Positions 16,646 to 25,474 are shown, counted from the stretch's first letter. The stretch: DNA of 64,000 nt from Candidatus Nitrospira nitrificans (GCF_001458775.1 NZ_CZPZ01000034.1:110195-174194), one strand, 5' to 3'. The notes: generated by a model from the letters alone, not told the origin. A program made the numbers and translations.

Positions 16646-18114
16646 ATCGGATGAGACGAGAGCGGGTGGGCATGACTGGCCGGCTCGGGACGCTGCTCGG
16701 CCTGCTGATGGTGTTGATGGCCTCGGCAGCCGGAACTGATGCGGCCGATCTGACGCTCGGTGATCCCAGAACCATGACATTCAAGCCTGTGGAATTCTCA
16801 CCACCGGAGCCCGAGCGGGTTGTGTTGGACAATGGCATGGTCCTCTATCTGCTTGAAGACCATGAGTTACCGTTGGTCACGATCACGGCCACGATGCGGA
16901 CAGGGAGTTGGCTCGATCCGACCGATAAGATCGGACTGGCCGGCATGACCGGGGCGGTGATGCGGACCGGTGGCGGTGGCGGTCTATCCGCTGAGCAGGT
17001 TGATGCAGAACTGGAGCAATTCGCGGCCGATGTGAGTATCGGGATCGGACGACAATCAGGGTCGGCGTCTCTCGATGTCCTGAGCAAGGATGTCAATCGG
17101 GGGTTGGAGATCTTCGCCGGTCTCATTCGGACCCCGGCGTTCGATCCTGCTCGTGTCGAATTGGCCAGATTGCAAGCCATCGAGGGGATCCGCCGCCGTC
17201 AGGATAATCCCGGCTCCGTCGTCGGGCGGGAATTTTCCAAGGCGCTCTATGGAGCCGATCATCCGAGCGCGCGAGAAACCTCGCAGGGTTCGATCACACG
17301 CATCACGAGGGAGGATCTCGTCACGTTCCATCGCAACACGATTCACCCCAACGGCATGATCCTTGGCGTGACGGGTGACTTCAAAAGAGACGAGATGGTG
17401 GCGTTACTCGGGAAGGTGTTCGGCGATTGGAAAAAGGGAACGGTGCCCGAGCTGAAGATTTTCGATGTGCCGGAGGCGGAGCTGTCCAGACCGGTTGTCC
17501 GGTTCGTCGGGAAAGAAACTTCGCAGACCCACCTCCGGGTAGGACATCTCTCGCTCAAGGAGAATGATCCCGACTATGTCGCCTTGGCCATCGCGAACGA
17601 TATTTTGGGTGGGAGTTCGTTTCGCAGCCGCCTGTTCAACGACGTGCGGACGAAACGGGGACTGGCCTATTCCGTCGGGAGCCGCCTCAATACGGGGATG
17701 CATGACCAAGGTGTCTGGCTGATGCGGGCGGAAACCAAGTTGACGTCCACTCAGGAAGTGATCGAGCGGTTTGTGGCGAATATTGAACGAATGCGCGCCG
17801 AGCCGGTGACCGATACCGAGCTTGCGGAAGCCAAAGAAGCGTACGTCAATTCGTTCGTGTTTTCTTTTTCCAGCCCCTCGGCGATCGTCAGCCGGTTGGT
17901 CGAGTTAGAATATGATGGCTTGCCGAAGGACTTTCTTCAACAGCTGCGGGCCAAGGTCGTGCGACTGACCAAGGAAGACGTCTTGGCGGCGGCCAAGAAA
18001 CATTTGCGCCCGGATCGATTGAAGATCGTGGCCGTCGGGTCAGGGGAGGCCTTGCCGAAAGCGCTTGCGACGTTCGGCGACGTGAAAGAAATCACGCTGT
18101 CACCAGAAGGATAG
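16642..18114 (+). CDS. M16-family peptidase-like protein, non-catalytic partner
   Basis: 490 residues, start overlapping the previous stop (ATGA). A signal peptide follows (GTLLGLLMVLMASAAGTDA). The fold is the same as that of the previous protein, but the HxxEH position reads GLAGMTGAVMRTGG, so both zinc His and the catalytic Glu are missing. The Gly-rich loop GGGGG and the C-terminal SYxVGSRLNTG-like R/Y region typical of M16 subunits are present (RTKRGLAYSVGSRL). It probably forms a heterodimer with the active subunit in the periplasm. Confidence 0.9.
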   Translation: MNRMRRERVGMTGRLGTLLGLLMVLMASAAGTDAADLTLGDPRTMTFKPVEFSPPEPERVVLDNGMVLYLLEDHELPLVTITATMRTGSWLDPTDKIGLAGMTGAVMRTGGGGGLSAEQVDAELEQFAADVSIGIGRQSGSASLDVLSKDVNRGLEIFAGLIRTPAFDPARVELARLQAIEGIRRRQDNPGSVVGREFSKALYGADHPSARETSQGSITRITREDLVTFHRNTIHPNGMILGVTGDFKRDEMVALLGKVFGDWKKGTVPELKIFDVPEAELSRPVVRFVGKETSQTHLRVGHLSLKENDPDYVALAIANDILGGSSFRSRLFNDVRTKRGLAYSVGSRLNTGMHDQGVWLMRAETKLTSTQEVIERFVANIERMRAEPVTDTELAEAKEAYVNSFVFSFSSPSAIVSRLVELEYDGLPKDFLQQLRAKVVRLTKEDVLAAAKKHLRPDRLKIVAVGSGEALPKALATFGDVKEITLSPEG

Positions 18115-18356
18115 AGAAAGGAAGCAGCCGGAAGGGCGGGCAGCTTCGGCGTCGCCATGATGCGATGCGGTTGCATGAGTGACCGAGACCATTTTTCGTT
18201 TGACCGCGCACTCCTCTGAGGCCGCGACGCAGCGTCGCAATGTCGTCGTGCGCGCTTGATCGCAGCTATTGGATCGCAGCGACGCTATGGCGATCGCCCG
18301 TGCCCGTCCTTCCAGCCGAGCAGAAAGTTGATGGATGCAACGAATGGAGGAGAGGC

Positions 18357-18721
18357 ATTGGCATAGACCCTGTAACAGTATTCGGCAGGTTCGTCGAAAT
18401 GATCGAGAAGCACTTCGACGTTGATCGTGATGGGTCGTCAAAGGTTCTTCATTTGCATCGGCGAACAACTGAGCGCGATTCGGCATCCCTGCTCAGGAAG
18501 CTAGGAATTGGCGAAGGTGATTTCGGGTTGTATGTTCCTGAAAGTTCTGTTGAGTGGGGGGAGTCAGAAAGCCGATTTTGGAAAAGTTGAAACGCATCTA
18601 TGGAGACAAGTGGGTTCTGATTCTTTTGGACAATCACCCGGAATCTGGTTATCTCTACACACCGGAAGATGTGCGCAGCTCCTCGCCCTCCTGGTCTTCT
18701 GATGTTTCCGGGGAAACCTAA
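18357..18721 (+). pseudogene. frameshifted hypothetical gene
   Basis: A coding-looking frame runs from about 18357 (IDPVTVFGRFVEMIEKHFDV) to a G6 run at 18556-18561. The same protein continues in another frame: adding one G gives VEWGGVRKPILEKLKRIYGD and on to a stop at 18719-18721. Either the run lost a G, the sequence has an error, or there is slippage. GGAGGAG stands 5-7 nt before an ATT at 18357; the first in-frame ATG is 18399. The family is unknown. The rest of 18115-18356 shows no gene. Confidence 0.5.
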
Positions 18722-18818
18722 AGATTGTGGAATCCACACTTGGACACCATAAGTCGTTTTACAGTGCTGCTGATTTCTGGGCGCTACTTCAAGAAGCCGG
18801 TGGTGCTTGGGAATGAAT

Positions 18819-18834
18819 GTGCGTCATGACGCAC
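18819..18834. terminator. 16-bp perfect palindrome after TumA-type gene
   Basis: GTGCGTCATGACGCAC is a perfect palindrome 7 bp after the antitoxin stop. It lacks a T-run, so it may be a weak terminator, an mRNA-stabilising hairpin or a protein site. Confidence 0.4.
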
Positions 18835-18841
18835 TTCGCTT

Positions 18842-19216
18842 TCACACCGCGATTTCGAATTGAATTCGCTCATAGGGGACGGTTGGAGTGACGGCGTCAC
18901 GCAAGTGCGCTCCTGGTTCCAAATGCACGAGACCGAGATCGGCGAGAAGCTTCACGTCAGCGTGCACGTTCTTAAAATTCCTGCCTATCAGCTTGGCCAG
19001 TGCCGCAATAGAGCGAGGGCGACGTGTACGGATCAGATGTAACAAGGCCAGGCGAGATGGTGTCAGTACCTGCCGCATCGCTTCCACACTGACGAAATAC
19101 ACTCCTGTTCGCTTGGTCAAGACCTTGCCTGACTGAATGGCCTTGAGTGTGGAACCGAATTCTTGAAGCCCTTCATCCAACGACCGCACACCCACTTTGA
19201 GCCGTTTGACTTTCAT
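18842..19216 (-). CDS. TumA-type HTH antitoxin
   Basis: 124 residues from ATG 19216, preceded by AAGGAG with 8 nt spacing; an in-frame GTG at 19225 sits too close to that SD. The second half is a winged-helix HTH: LTPSRLALLHLIRTRRP, then SIAALAKLIGRNFKNVHADV and LLADLGLVHLE, the MarR/ArsR-like layout seen in TumA-type antitoxins. It follows the TumE-type toxin gene directly, toxin first, as known for the tumE-tumA family. It probably neutralises the toxin and represses the operon. Confidence 0.8.
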   Translation of the reverse strand: MKVKRLKVGVRSLDEGLQEFGSTLKAIQSGKVLTKRTGVYFVSVEAMRQVLTPSRLALLHLIRTRRPRSIAALAKLIGRNFKNVHADVKLLADLGLVHLEPGAHLRDAVTPTVPYERIQFEIAV

Positions 19217-19221
19217 CGTTC

Positions 19222-19506
19222 TCACTCCTTTCTTATGGCTTCGACATCGCGGCGAAAGTCCTCGATTAACTGTGCGATAGTCGTGAAGGTATACGGCGAT
19301 GTGGCTGCACGAGAGTGCCGATGATCACCCTTGTGCTCGTGATTGTCATATCCGACCAGCCGCTCTCCGTTGCGTATGTAAACCAAGGAATACTTGAATC
19401 CGTGAGGAGTTGCCAGGGCCTTCGGAACATCATAGGCTTTCATTTCCACCAGCCCTCCCTGCTCGTCCACATATCTTGTGTGGAGGACCAGCCTGGCTTT
19501 CGGCAT
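19222..19506 (-). CDS. TumE-family toxin (DUF6516)
   Basis: 94 residues. The conserved core is KYSLVYIRNGERLVGYDNHE followed by KGDHRH, the YDNH...GDHRH signature of TumE/DUF6516 toxins. It starts at ATG 19506 and ends a few bases before the antitoxin start, with the antitoxin SD inside its 3' end, so the two are coupled. Known members inhibit growth; the catalytic mechanism is not settled as far as I know. The 234 bp upstream (19507-19740) carry no gene and must hold divergent promoters for this operon and the XRE-MBL gene. Confidence 0.82.
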   Translation of the reverse strand: MPKARLVLHTRYVDEQGGLVEMKAYDVPKALATPHGFKYSLVYIRNGERLVGYDNHEHKGDHRHSRAATSPYTFTTIAQLIEDFRRDVEAIRKE

Positions 19507-19740
19507 ATGGCAGTAGACACCATATAGAAATGAAGTGTCAAGGACATGGCGCGGGAACTCATACGGCAGCTAGGTCGATTCTTGATTGAAACCGATACGG
19601 CACGGTACTGTGAGTTGTCAGAATTGCGGAGTGGGATTGATTCACTGAAGGGCCGAAATCATGGTACTGTTTACTCAGTTTCTAGGTTAGGCTAGTGGCA
19701 AGATCGAGAACCTAAGAATTCAGTAGCTGAAGCGAGACAC

Positions 19741-20583
19741 ATGCCCCTTGAAGACGACTTCTGTGACATTCTCAAAAAGGCACGCACGGGCCAGGGCTTC
19801 TCGGTCGGCGATGTTGCGAGGATGACGGGCTTGCCCGGCGGAGATATCACGGCGTTGGAACGGGGAGACCAGCCTAGAGACCGCGCTGAGGTGCGGGCGT
19901 TGGCGAAGGCCTTGGGCCTGCGAGCCGAGCCGCTTGAACAGATTGCAATCGATAAATGGGAGCCGGTTGCGCAGCGTACACCGCCGTGGGTGGAGATGGT
20001 TCAGGGATCCGTCGGTGGGTATGGTGTGCAGGGGTACATTGTGCATGATGAGGGTGAGGCACTGTTGGTGGATACCGCCTATAACGCCCCCGCCATGCTT
20101 GATCGACTTCGTCGACTGGGTCTGCGGCTGATCGGCATTTGCCTCACGCATGGCCATGCGGACCATGCGGATGGGATCGAGCAGATTCTGAGCCATTATG
20201 ACGTACCGGTATACATTGGAACGGAGGACATCGATCTGTTGAGTTGGCGGCCACGAACGGATGTACTCGTTGCACCGGTCGATGGATTGTCCATCAGCGT
20301 CGGAGGCCGGAGGCTTCACTGTCTCACGACGCCGGGCCATACCGCGGGCGGCATCTGTTATCGGCTGGATGATGCTCAACTCCCAGTCTGTTTCGTCGGA
20401 GATACCCTCTTTGCCGGATCGATCGGTCGGTCCAATCCCAAGGAATTGTATTCGACTCATCTCAATTCGGTTCGCGACCGTGTGCTGTCCCTCGCACCCG
20501 ATTATCGTCTCTTGCCCGGGCATGGGCCTGCCACCACCGTTGAGGAAGAACTCGATCACAATCCGTTTGCGACGATTCAGTAG
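19741..20583 (+). CDS. XRE-type HTH fused to metallo-beta-lactamase-fold hydrolase
   Basis: 280 residues. Residues about 8-62 are an XRE/Cro-like HTH (FSVGDVARMTGLPGGDITAL, then LAKALGL). Residues about 85-275 are a metallo-beta-lactamase/glyoxalase II-like domain with the full metal motif THGHADH (H137, H139, D141, H142), TPGHTAGG, GDTLFAGSIGR and LPGHG. The enzyme half looks active and closest to glyoxalase II or persulfide-dioxygenase-like hydrolases. The fusion suggests either a DNA-bound enzyme or an HTH used for protein contacts. It is followed 11 bp later by a site-2-type protease. Confidence 0.85.
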   Translation: MPLEDDFCDILKKARTGQGFSVGDVARMTGLPGGDITALERGDQPRDRAEVRALAKALGLRAEPLEQIAIDKWEPVAQRTPPWVEMVQGSVGGYGVQGYIVHDEGEALLVDTAYNAPAMLDRLRRLGLRLIGICLTHGHADHADGIEQILSHYDVPVYIGTEDIDLLSWRPRTDVLVAPVDGLSISVGGRRLHCLTTPGHTAGGICYRLDDAQLPVCFVGDTLFAGSIGRSNPKELYSTHLNSVRDRVLSLAPDYRLLPGHGPATTVEEELDHNPFATIQ

Positions 20584-20594
20584 ACTAGAATGAC

Positions 20595-21575
20595 ATGGAT
20601 GGATTCGAGCGAAATGAACAGCGAGATCTCGATCGCGGTCTCGCTCTTGAAACTCGAGAAGAGCCGGCTCCGCTGCCCAGGGACGAGGCGGAGGACGATG
20701 ACGATGTCGAGCCGTCGGTTTTTTCCAAGTGGGCATTACCGATCGTCCTCTTTCTCCTGACCGTTTTTACGACATTGTGGGCCGGGGCCTACCAAGCCTA
20801 CAACGGTCCCGCGCGTGGGCCCCTGAATTTTCTCCTGGCCTCTCCCGAGACGCTCTGGCGGGGAATTCCGTTTGCCGGAGCGCTGCTGTTTATTCTCACT
20901 ACACATGAGCTGGGGCACTATGTGCTATCCAAGATTCATCGGGTGCCCGCCTCCTTGCCGCTGTTTATCCCAGGGCCGCCCCATTTCATCGGGACATTCG
21001 GCGCCATCATCCGCATGCGCGGCCCGATTCTGAGTCGTCGCGCGCTGTTCGATATCGGGGTTGCCGGTCCCTTGGCGGGTTTCATCGTGGCCGTTGTCGC
21101 GCTGATCGTCGGACTCAGTTTGTCCACGGTGGTGGAGAGAACGGCCACCCACGGTTTGCAACTCGGCGAACCGTTGCTGCTTCAGCTCATGTCGTGGCTG
21201 GTGATCGGGCCGCTTCCACCGGAGGCAGACGTGGTGCTCCATCCGATCGGCTTTGCTGCTTGGTTCGGGCTCTTTGTCACGTCGCTCAATCTCCTTCCGA
21301 TCGGTCAGCTCGACGGTGGCCACGTTGCCTATGCCCTGTGGGGCCGGCGCCAACGGACGATGGCGATGGCCTTTCTCCCGATCTTGTTGGCCTTAGGCTT
21401 CTTCGGCTGGCCCGGCTGGTTTCTCTGGGCATTCATGGCGGGACTCTGGGGACTCGGCCATCCCCCCGTCATGGATCCTCACGTTCCGTTGGGTCGCAAT
21501 CGGACCATTGTGGGTTGGATTGCCTTAGTTGTGTTTGTCGTCACCTTTGCCCCGGTACCGTTTTCTTTCCACTAA
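20595..21575 (+). CDS. site-2 protease-family (M50) membrane metallopeptidase
   Basis: 326 residues with an acidic N-terminal tail of about 45 residues and six or seven membrane segments. The intramembrane zinc motif is HELGH (H104, E105, H108) and the second ligand motif is NLLPIGQLDGGH. It resembles the EGY/S2P-like group in plants and bacteria. It starts 11 bp after the XRE-MBL gene, so the two are probably one operon. Substrate unknown. Confidence 0.9.
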   Translation: MDGFERNEQRDLDRGLALETREEPAPLPRDEAEDDDDVEPSVFSKWALPIVLFLLTVFTTLWAGAYQAYNGPARGPLNFLLASPETLWRGIPFAGALLFILTTHELGHYVLSKIHRVPASLPLFIPGPPHFIGTFGAIIRMRGPILSRRALFDIGVAGPLAGFIVAVVALIVGLSLSTVVERTATHGLQLGEPLLLQLMSWLVIGPLPPEADVVLHPIGFAAWFGLFVTSLNLLPIGQLDGGHVAYALWGRRQRTMAMAFLPILLALGFFGWPGWFLWAFMAGLWGLGHPPVMDPHVPLGRNRTIVGWIALVVFVVTFAPVPFSFH

Positions 21576-21625
21576 GCGCTTCGTTTCCTCTTCCTTTTTC
21601 CTTTCGTCCTGTTCCGTTGATTGTC

Positions 21626-21660
21626 TTGTCCAATTCCACAGGCGATCTTAAAGTGTAGAA
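21626..21660 (+). promoter_or_regulatory. sigma-70-type promoter, copy A of a repeated leaderless module
   Basis: TTGTCC (21626-21631), 17 bp, TAAAGT (21649-21654), then 6 nt to ATG 21661. The same geometry and related sequence occur at 25600 and 26641. With a start point about 7 nt after the -10 box, the transcript would begin at the A of ATG. Confidence 0.55.
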
Positions 21661-21843
21661 ATGCTCGTGACCGGTGCACCTACCCATGGTGGGACCTCAT
21701 CTTGTTCTGTGCATCGGACCCGTCGTTCGATATGTTGGTCATGCACAGTTCAAAAGCCGACCCTGCTACTTGTGCGTCTTCTCAGTCAGGAGGGACACTG
21801 CATCGCGCTGGTCATTAGTCAACCTTTGACGGGGTGTCGATGA
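21661..21843 (+). CDS. small ORF behind repeated promoter, degenerate zinc-ribbon-like
   Basis: 60 codons beginning MLVTGAPTH. It aligns loosely with the N-terminus of the zinc-ribbon protein at 26676: the Cys pair region reads CSVHR, and CWSC stands in place of CARC, so only part of the metal site remains. It ends one base before the ATG of the next gene. It could be a decayed copy or a leader peptide coupled to that gene. There is no SD, as expected for a leaderless start. Confidence 0.35.
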   Translation: MLVTGAPTHGGTSSCSVHRTRRSICWSCTVQKPTLLLVRLLSQEGHCIALVISQPLTGCR

Positions 21844-21844
21844 G

Positions 21845-23071
21845 ATGAAACGTATTGCAGATATTCGACGTGGCTTAAGTCAGCCCCCCGGCGCACTTGT
21901 GGCATTCCCGTCGGATTCCACATATCGGGGTCCGGAACCAGGCGTGCAAACTTCGACCATTTGGGAAGGAGATAAGACTGTTGACACTGGCCTGGCGATC
22001 GCTCCGGTCAGAAATGAAGAACAGATGAACGAAGGTGATTCTGTTTCAGAGTTCACCCCTGTGATTGAAATAGGCGCGAATATTGATGAGACCTTTCCGG
22101 CACTAGGAGGGGAAGAAGGGGAGCGCATTCGACAGAGCATCTTGATACACGGCATGGATGCGCTTGGGTGGTATGCATCGTTTCATGTCACGGGAGTCCA
22201 ATGGGGTAGCTATGTAAAGGTGTCCGGTATCGCTTATGTGATCCACCATGTGTTTGCAGACTTACAGGTCTCGCTTAGCGCTAAGGCTCATCTCGCATTT
22301 CATGCGATCCTGAATCACGAGCTGTTTCACTTTGCCACGGACTATGCGGTGGCCCAGGCAGAATTAGTTCATCAAGAGCCGTGGTGGATACCCGCCAAGG
22401 CAGCCAATAAGTCGAGCAAGCCTTCTTACCGTGTTCTCGAGGAGCAATTGGCTAACGCTTATATGTTGAAGGCGTTCCGCAGTAGAAAGCCTGGGTTACA
22501 AGTACCAAGAAAACAGGCTGCTCTTCGGCGTTTTACTCAGGATCAGCCGGAAGGTTATCGGGACGGATGGCGAGTCCAACCAGCAGACTGGGAAAAAAAA
22601 CTAGCAGAGCTAGCCGAACAATACGGCAAGCATTCCACAAACGGTTCAATCATTCGCTACTTGTTTGATGCGCAGTTCGGCTACGATTGGGCCTCACAGT
22701 TTCCCATGTGGCCACGGATTGATTGGCGATACTGTCCCATTCATCTCGTGCAAGACGGAGCCAAGCTCGACCTTCCACCCGATTGGCTGACGTTCTTCAG
22801 TCAAATCACATGCATTCAATATTCAGACAAGTTTCGGGACAGGCTTCGGGTGCTTGATCCCCCAATCCAAAAGGCTTGGGAGCGTACAAAAGAGAAACTC
22901 AAGATGGGGATTACAGCCGGGGCTGATTTCAAGAAATGGCCAAAGGAAGGGCCAGATGTTTATTCGATTCGGATCAATGATCGTGTGCGAGCGCATTTGC
23001 AGTATCGCCGGTTGGCGGGCGACTGGCTGGCGTTGAGAATTGGAGGACATAAGGAACTTGGCCACGGATGA
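21845..23071 (+). CDS. HExxH metallopeptidase-like protein with RelE-like C-terminus
   Basis: 408 residues. After a low-conservation N-terminus, residues 140-215 form a zincin core: FHAILNHELFHF (H158, E159, H162), then LEEQLANAYMLKAF, where Glu199/200 is the likely third ligand, as in ImmA/IrrE-like peptidases. The last 75 residues (IQKAWERTKEKL, then YSIRINDRVRAHLQYR and ALRIGGHKELGHG) follow the pattern of RelE/ParE-type toxins. A protease joined to an mRNase-like domain suggests a toxin or a regulator controlled by cleavage. It is AT-richer than the core genes. It has no signal peptide. Family name unknown to me. Confidence 0.7.
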   Translation: MKRIADIRRGLSQPPGALVAFPSDSTYRGPEPGVQTSTIWEGDKTVDTGLAIAPVRNEEQMNEGDSVSEFTPVIEIGANIDETFPALGGEEGERIRQSILIHGMDALGWYASFHVTGVQWGSYVKVSGIAYVIHHVFADLQVSLSAKAHLAFHAILNHELFHFATDYAVAQAELVHQEPWWIPAKAANKSSKPSYRVLEEQLANAYMLKAFRSRKPGLQVPRKQAALRRFTQDQPEGYRDGWRVQPADWEKKLAELAEQYGKHSTNGSIIRYLFDAQFGYDWASQFPMWPRIDWRYCPIHLVQDGAKLDLPPDWLTFFSQITCIQYSDKFRDRLRVLDPPIQKAWERTKEKLKMGITAGADFKKWPKEGPDVYSIRINDRVRAHLQYRRLAGDWLALRIGGHKELGHG

Positions 23072-23269
23072 CTTTTGCCAACACCTGACCATGTCCAGTG
23101 ATCGGAGTCGTTGATCGATCCCTTGGCCGCGCACAATACAAGATCCGACCCTGCAGCCATTTTCTTGTCTTAGGGAGAGCAGTATATCTGACGAAAGTTG
23201 ACGCCTTCTCTTTTGAAACGTAGCCTTATTTATATTTCTTATCCAGGACATCGCTTCGCGGAGGGCAAT

Positions 23270-23932
23270 ATGTGGCAATGGGCATTACTGCTAGCGGTAT
23301 TTGCAATCCTTCAAACAGGGTGCGCGGAATTTCACGTCGTTGCCAACGGCTTTCAACACAGAGACCGACAACTCCCAGCACAAGCCACCTATGCCATTCT
23401 CCCAGTCAAAGGTCAAGATAGTGATCTGGAATTCCAAGACTATGCCCGCATGGTTGAAATGAAATTAGGCGAACGTGGGTACCGCCGAGCTGATCTTAGC
23501 TTGGCGGACATGGCAATCTTCATCGCGTACGGCATCAACTCTGCCGGAGTCCGAAACTATGCGTATAGTCTCCCCATATACGGAACAAATAATTTTTCAG
23601 GAAGTAGTTTTGGCAGCGGTGGAATGACTACCTTTAGTGGAACGACATCTGGAGTTGTGGGCTCACAGACTGTTTCGGGAAGCGTGAGAGAATACACAAG
23701 GATTCTCATAGTCGATGTAGTCGACCTTGCACACTATAAGACCACTAGCCAAGTTATCACACTGTGGAAGGGGGACATCACGAGTACGGGATCGTCGAGC
23801 GATCTACGGCTAGTAATGCCCATGTTAGTTGAAGCCGGTTTCCGGCACTTTGGAGAAAACACGAAGAAGGGAGTAAGGCATGTTTATTCGGAATTGGATC
23901 CCGAGATCGAGAAGTTGAGAGACGGTAAATAG
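23270..23932 (+). CDS. DUF4136-like lipoprotein
   Basis: 220 residues from ATG 23270, with GGAGG just upstream; the frame stays open to 23198 but the lipoprotein signal begins at 23270. The signal is MWQWALLLAVFAILQTGC with lipobox LQTGC. The mature part has YAILPVKGQDSDLEFQDYAR and MKLGERGYRRADLSLADMAI, typical of DUF4136 envelope lipoproteins of unknown role, followed by a Gly/Ser/Thr-rich insert. It is anchored in the inner or outer membrane. Confidence 0.75.
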   Translation: MWQWALLLAVFAILQTGCAEFHVVANGFQHRDRQLPAQATYAILPVKGQDSDLEFQDYARMVEMKLGERGYRRADLSLADMAIFIAYGINSAGVRNYAYSLPIYGTNNFSGSSFGSGGMTTFSGTTSGVVGSQTVSGSVREYTRILIVDVVDLAHYKTTSQVITLWKGDITSTGSSSDLRLVMPMLVEAGFRHFGENTKKGVRHVYSELDPEIEKLRDGK

Positions 23933-24002
23933 GAAGCGATGAGAAACGTCAGATCAAATATAAAGTGTGCGGGTCATGTTATGACGGCAGAAGGGAGGTT
24001 CT

Positions 24003-24158
24003 ATGAGCACAGACATGAAACACCCTAAGTGCAAAGAAGGCATAATGAAACTTCCGCTAGCCTTAAAACTATTGAAACTAGGAGACCTTGAGCAGCGAAA
24101 GGAAGGACAAAGTTTCGTGTGCATAAAGTGCGGGAACCGTGCACATCCGGCTGAATAG
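24003..24158 (+). CDS. small zinc-ribbon-like protein (51 aa)
   Basis: Strong SD (AAGGGAGG, 4-5 nt before ATG). The protein starts MSTDMKHPKC and ends VCIKCGNRAHPAE; one Cys near the N-terminus and a CxxCG near the end could bind zinc. The C-terminal CIKCGNRAHPAE style is common in small Nitrospira proteins, from memory. Function unknown. Confidence 0.55.
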   Translation: MSTDMKHPKCKEGIMKLPLALKLLKLGDLEQRKEGQSFVCIKCGNRAHPAE

Positions 24159-24317
24159 ATATCCTTCGAAGTAGATTCAGACGATCTCTATTTCGAAGCC
24201 AGACGGCAAATGTGCTACTTCCTCACCTAAGTTGTCATAAATGGGGCCACCTCACATAATGTTTTGTGCATCCCATTAGCCGAGGCATGATCTTCCCTCG
24301 ATTTCATGGACACGTGG

Positions 24318-25181
24318 TTACGCGACTGCTGCCCGCGCTTCATACTCAGCTGGGGAGTGATAGCCGAGGGTTGAGTGCCGACGCTGCCGATTGTAGAACC
24401 CCTCGATGTATTCGAAGATCTCCTTCTTGGCTTCGTCTCGGGTGGCATAGTGCCGATGGTACACGAGCTCCCGCTTGAGCGTTCCAAAGAAACTTTCGAC
24501 GCACGCGTTGTCCCAGCAGTTGCCTTTGCGGCTCATACTGGGAATAAGGCCATACTCAGCGAGTCGGTGCTGGTAGCTCGTCGCGGCATACTGACTGCCG
24601 CGGTCCGAATGGTGCAGGAGCCCTACCCTGGGAATTCGGTTCATCACGGCCATCAGGAGGGCCTGCTCCGCCAACTCACCCGTTAATCGCTGGCCCATCG
24701 CCCAGCCGACCACCCGGCGTGAATACAGATCGAGTAGAACCGCCAGATAGAGCCAGCCCTCCCGTGTCCAGACGTAGGTCAGGTCTCCGGCCCACACTCG
24801 ATTAGGAGCTTCAACCGTGAAGGCCCGATCCAGAGTATTCGCGGCCACCGGGAACTGATGCTGGGACTGGGTGGTGGCGCGCCACTTCGTCACGGTCTTC
24901 GCCCGAATACCGTCTTGGCGCATGAGCCGAGCGACGCGATGCTCGCCAACGCGGTGCCCCTGTTTGACTAAGGCGTCCCAGATCCGGGGACTGCCGTACG
25001 TTTCCCGCGACTCCTGGTGGATCACCCGAATGGCTGAGCGCAGTATACGCGTCTGGATGGACCGGGCACTTTCAGGCCGTGATCGCCACGCGTAATAGCC
25101 CGCTGCCGAGACGGCGAGGACACGGCACATTAAGCGGATCGGATAGCGACGGTCGTGTTCGTGGATCACGCGGTATCTCAT
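24318..25181 (-). CDS. IS3-family transposase OrfB (catalytic)
   Basis: 287 residues from ATG 25181; the same frame is entered from orfA by -1 frameshift at 25214-25220, giving the OrfAB transposase. It carries an N-terminal HTH_21-type region (RYPIRLMCRVLAVSAAGYYAW) and an rve integrase core with DDE residues: VWAGDLTYVWTREGWLYLA (first Asp), HHSDRGSQY (second Asp) and NACVESFFGTLKREL (Glu). It ends with YHSPAEYEARAAVA. Starts in ATGA overlap with orfA. Confidence 0.95.
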   Translation of the reverse strand: MRYRVIHEHDRRYPIRLMCRVLAVSAAGYYAWRSRPESARSIQTRILRSAIRVIHQESRETYGSPRIWDALVKQGHRVGEHRVARLMRQDGIRAKTVTKWRATTQSQHQFPVAANTLDRAFTVEAPNRVWAGDLTYVWTREGWLYLAVLLDLYSRRVVGWAMGQRLTGELAEQALLMAVMNRIPRVGLLHHSDRGSQYAATSYQHRLAEYGLIPSMSRKGNCWDNACVESFFGTLKRELVYHRHYATRDEAKKEIFEYIEGFYNRQRRHSTLGYHSPAEYEARAAVA

Positions 25182-25474
25182 CGCGACTCCTTCGCGAAGA
25201 ACGCCGCCGCACGTTTTAAAAAATCCCGCTCCTGCTTCAAAATAGCATTTTCCCGCCGGAGCTGGATCAGTTCCGCCTGTTCGGCCCGGAGAGAGTGCCG
25301 GGTCTGTCCACACCCCTCAGCCTGCTGTTGCTCCGCGCGCCACCGGTAGAGGAGATGGTCCGCAATCCCCAGATCCCGCGCCACCTGTGCAACGGGATGT
25401 CCTGACTCCCGGACTAAGCGCACCGCTTCTTCTTTGAACGCCTCCGTATACGACCGTCGTGTCTTCGAGCTCAT
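25178..25474 (-). CDS. IS3-family transposase OrfA (HTH)
   Basis: 98 residues from ATG 25474 (MSSKTRRSYTEAFKEEAVRL). It has the HTH_8-type DNA-binding domain (GHPVAQVARDLGIADHLLYRW) and a C-terminal leucine-zipper-like helix (LRRENAILKQERDFLKRA) used for multimerisation. The slippery heptamer T-TTA-AAA lies in the DFLK codons. An in-frame ATG at 25495 is an alternative start. Confidence 0.93.
   Translation of the reverse strand: MSSKTRRSYTEAFKEEAVRLVRESGHPVAQVARDLGIADHLLYRWRAEQQQAEGCGQTRHSLRAEQAELIQLRRENAILKQERDFLKRAAAFFAKESR

Noticed and set aside
19720..20736. 338-codon minus-strand ORF across the XRE-MBL gene
   Set aside because: Composition typical of an antisense frame; the plus frame has complete metal motifs.
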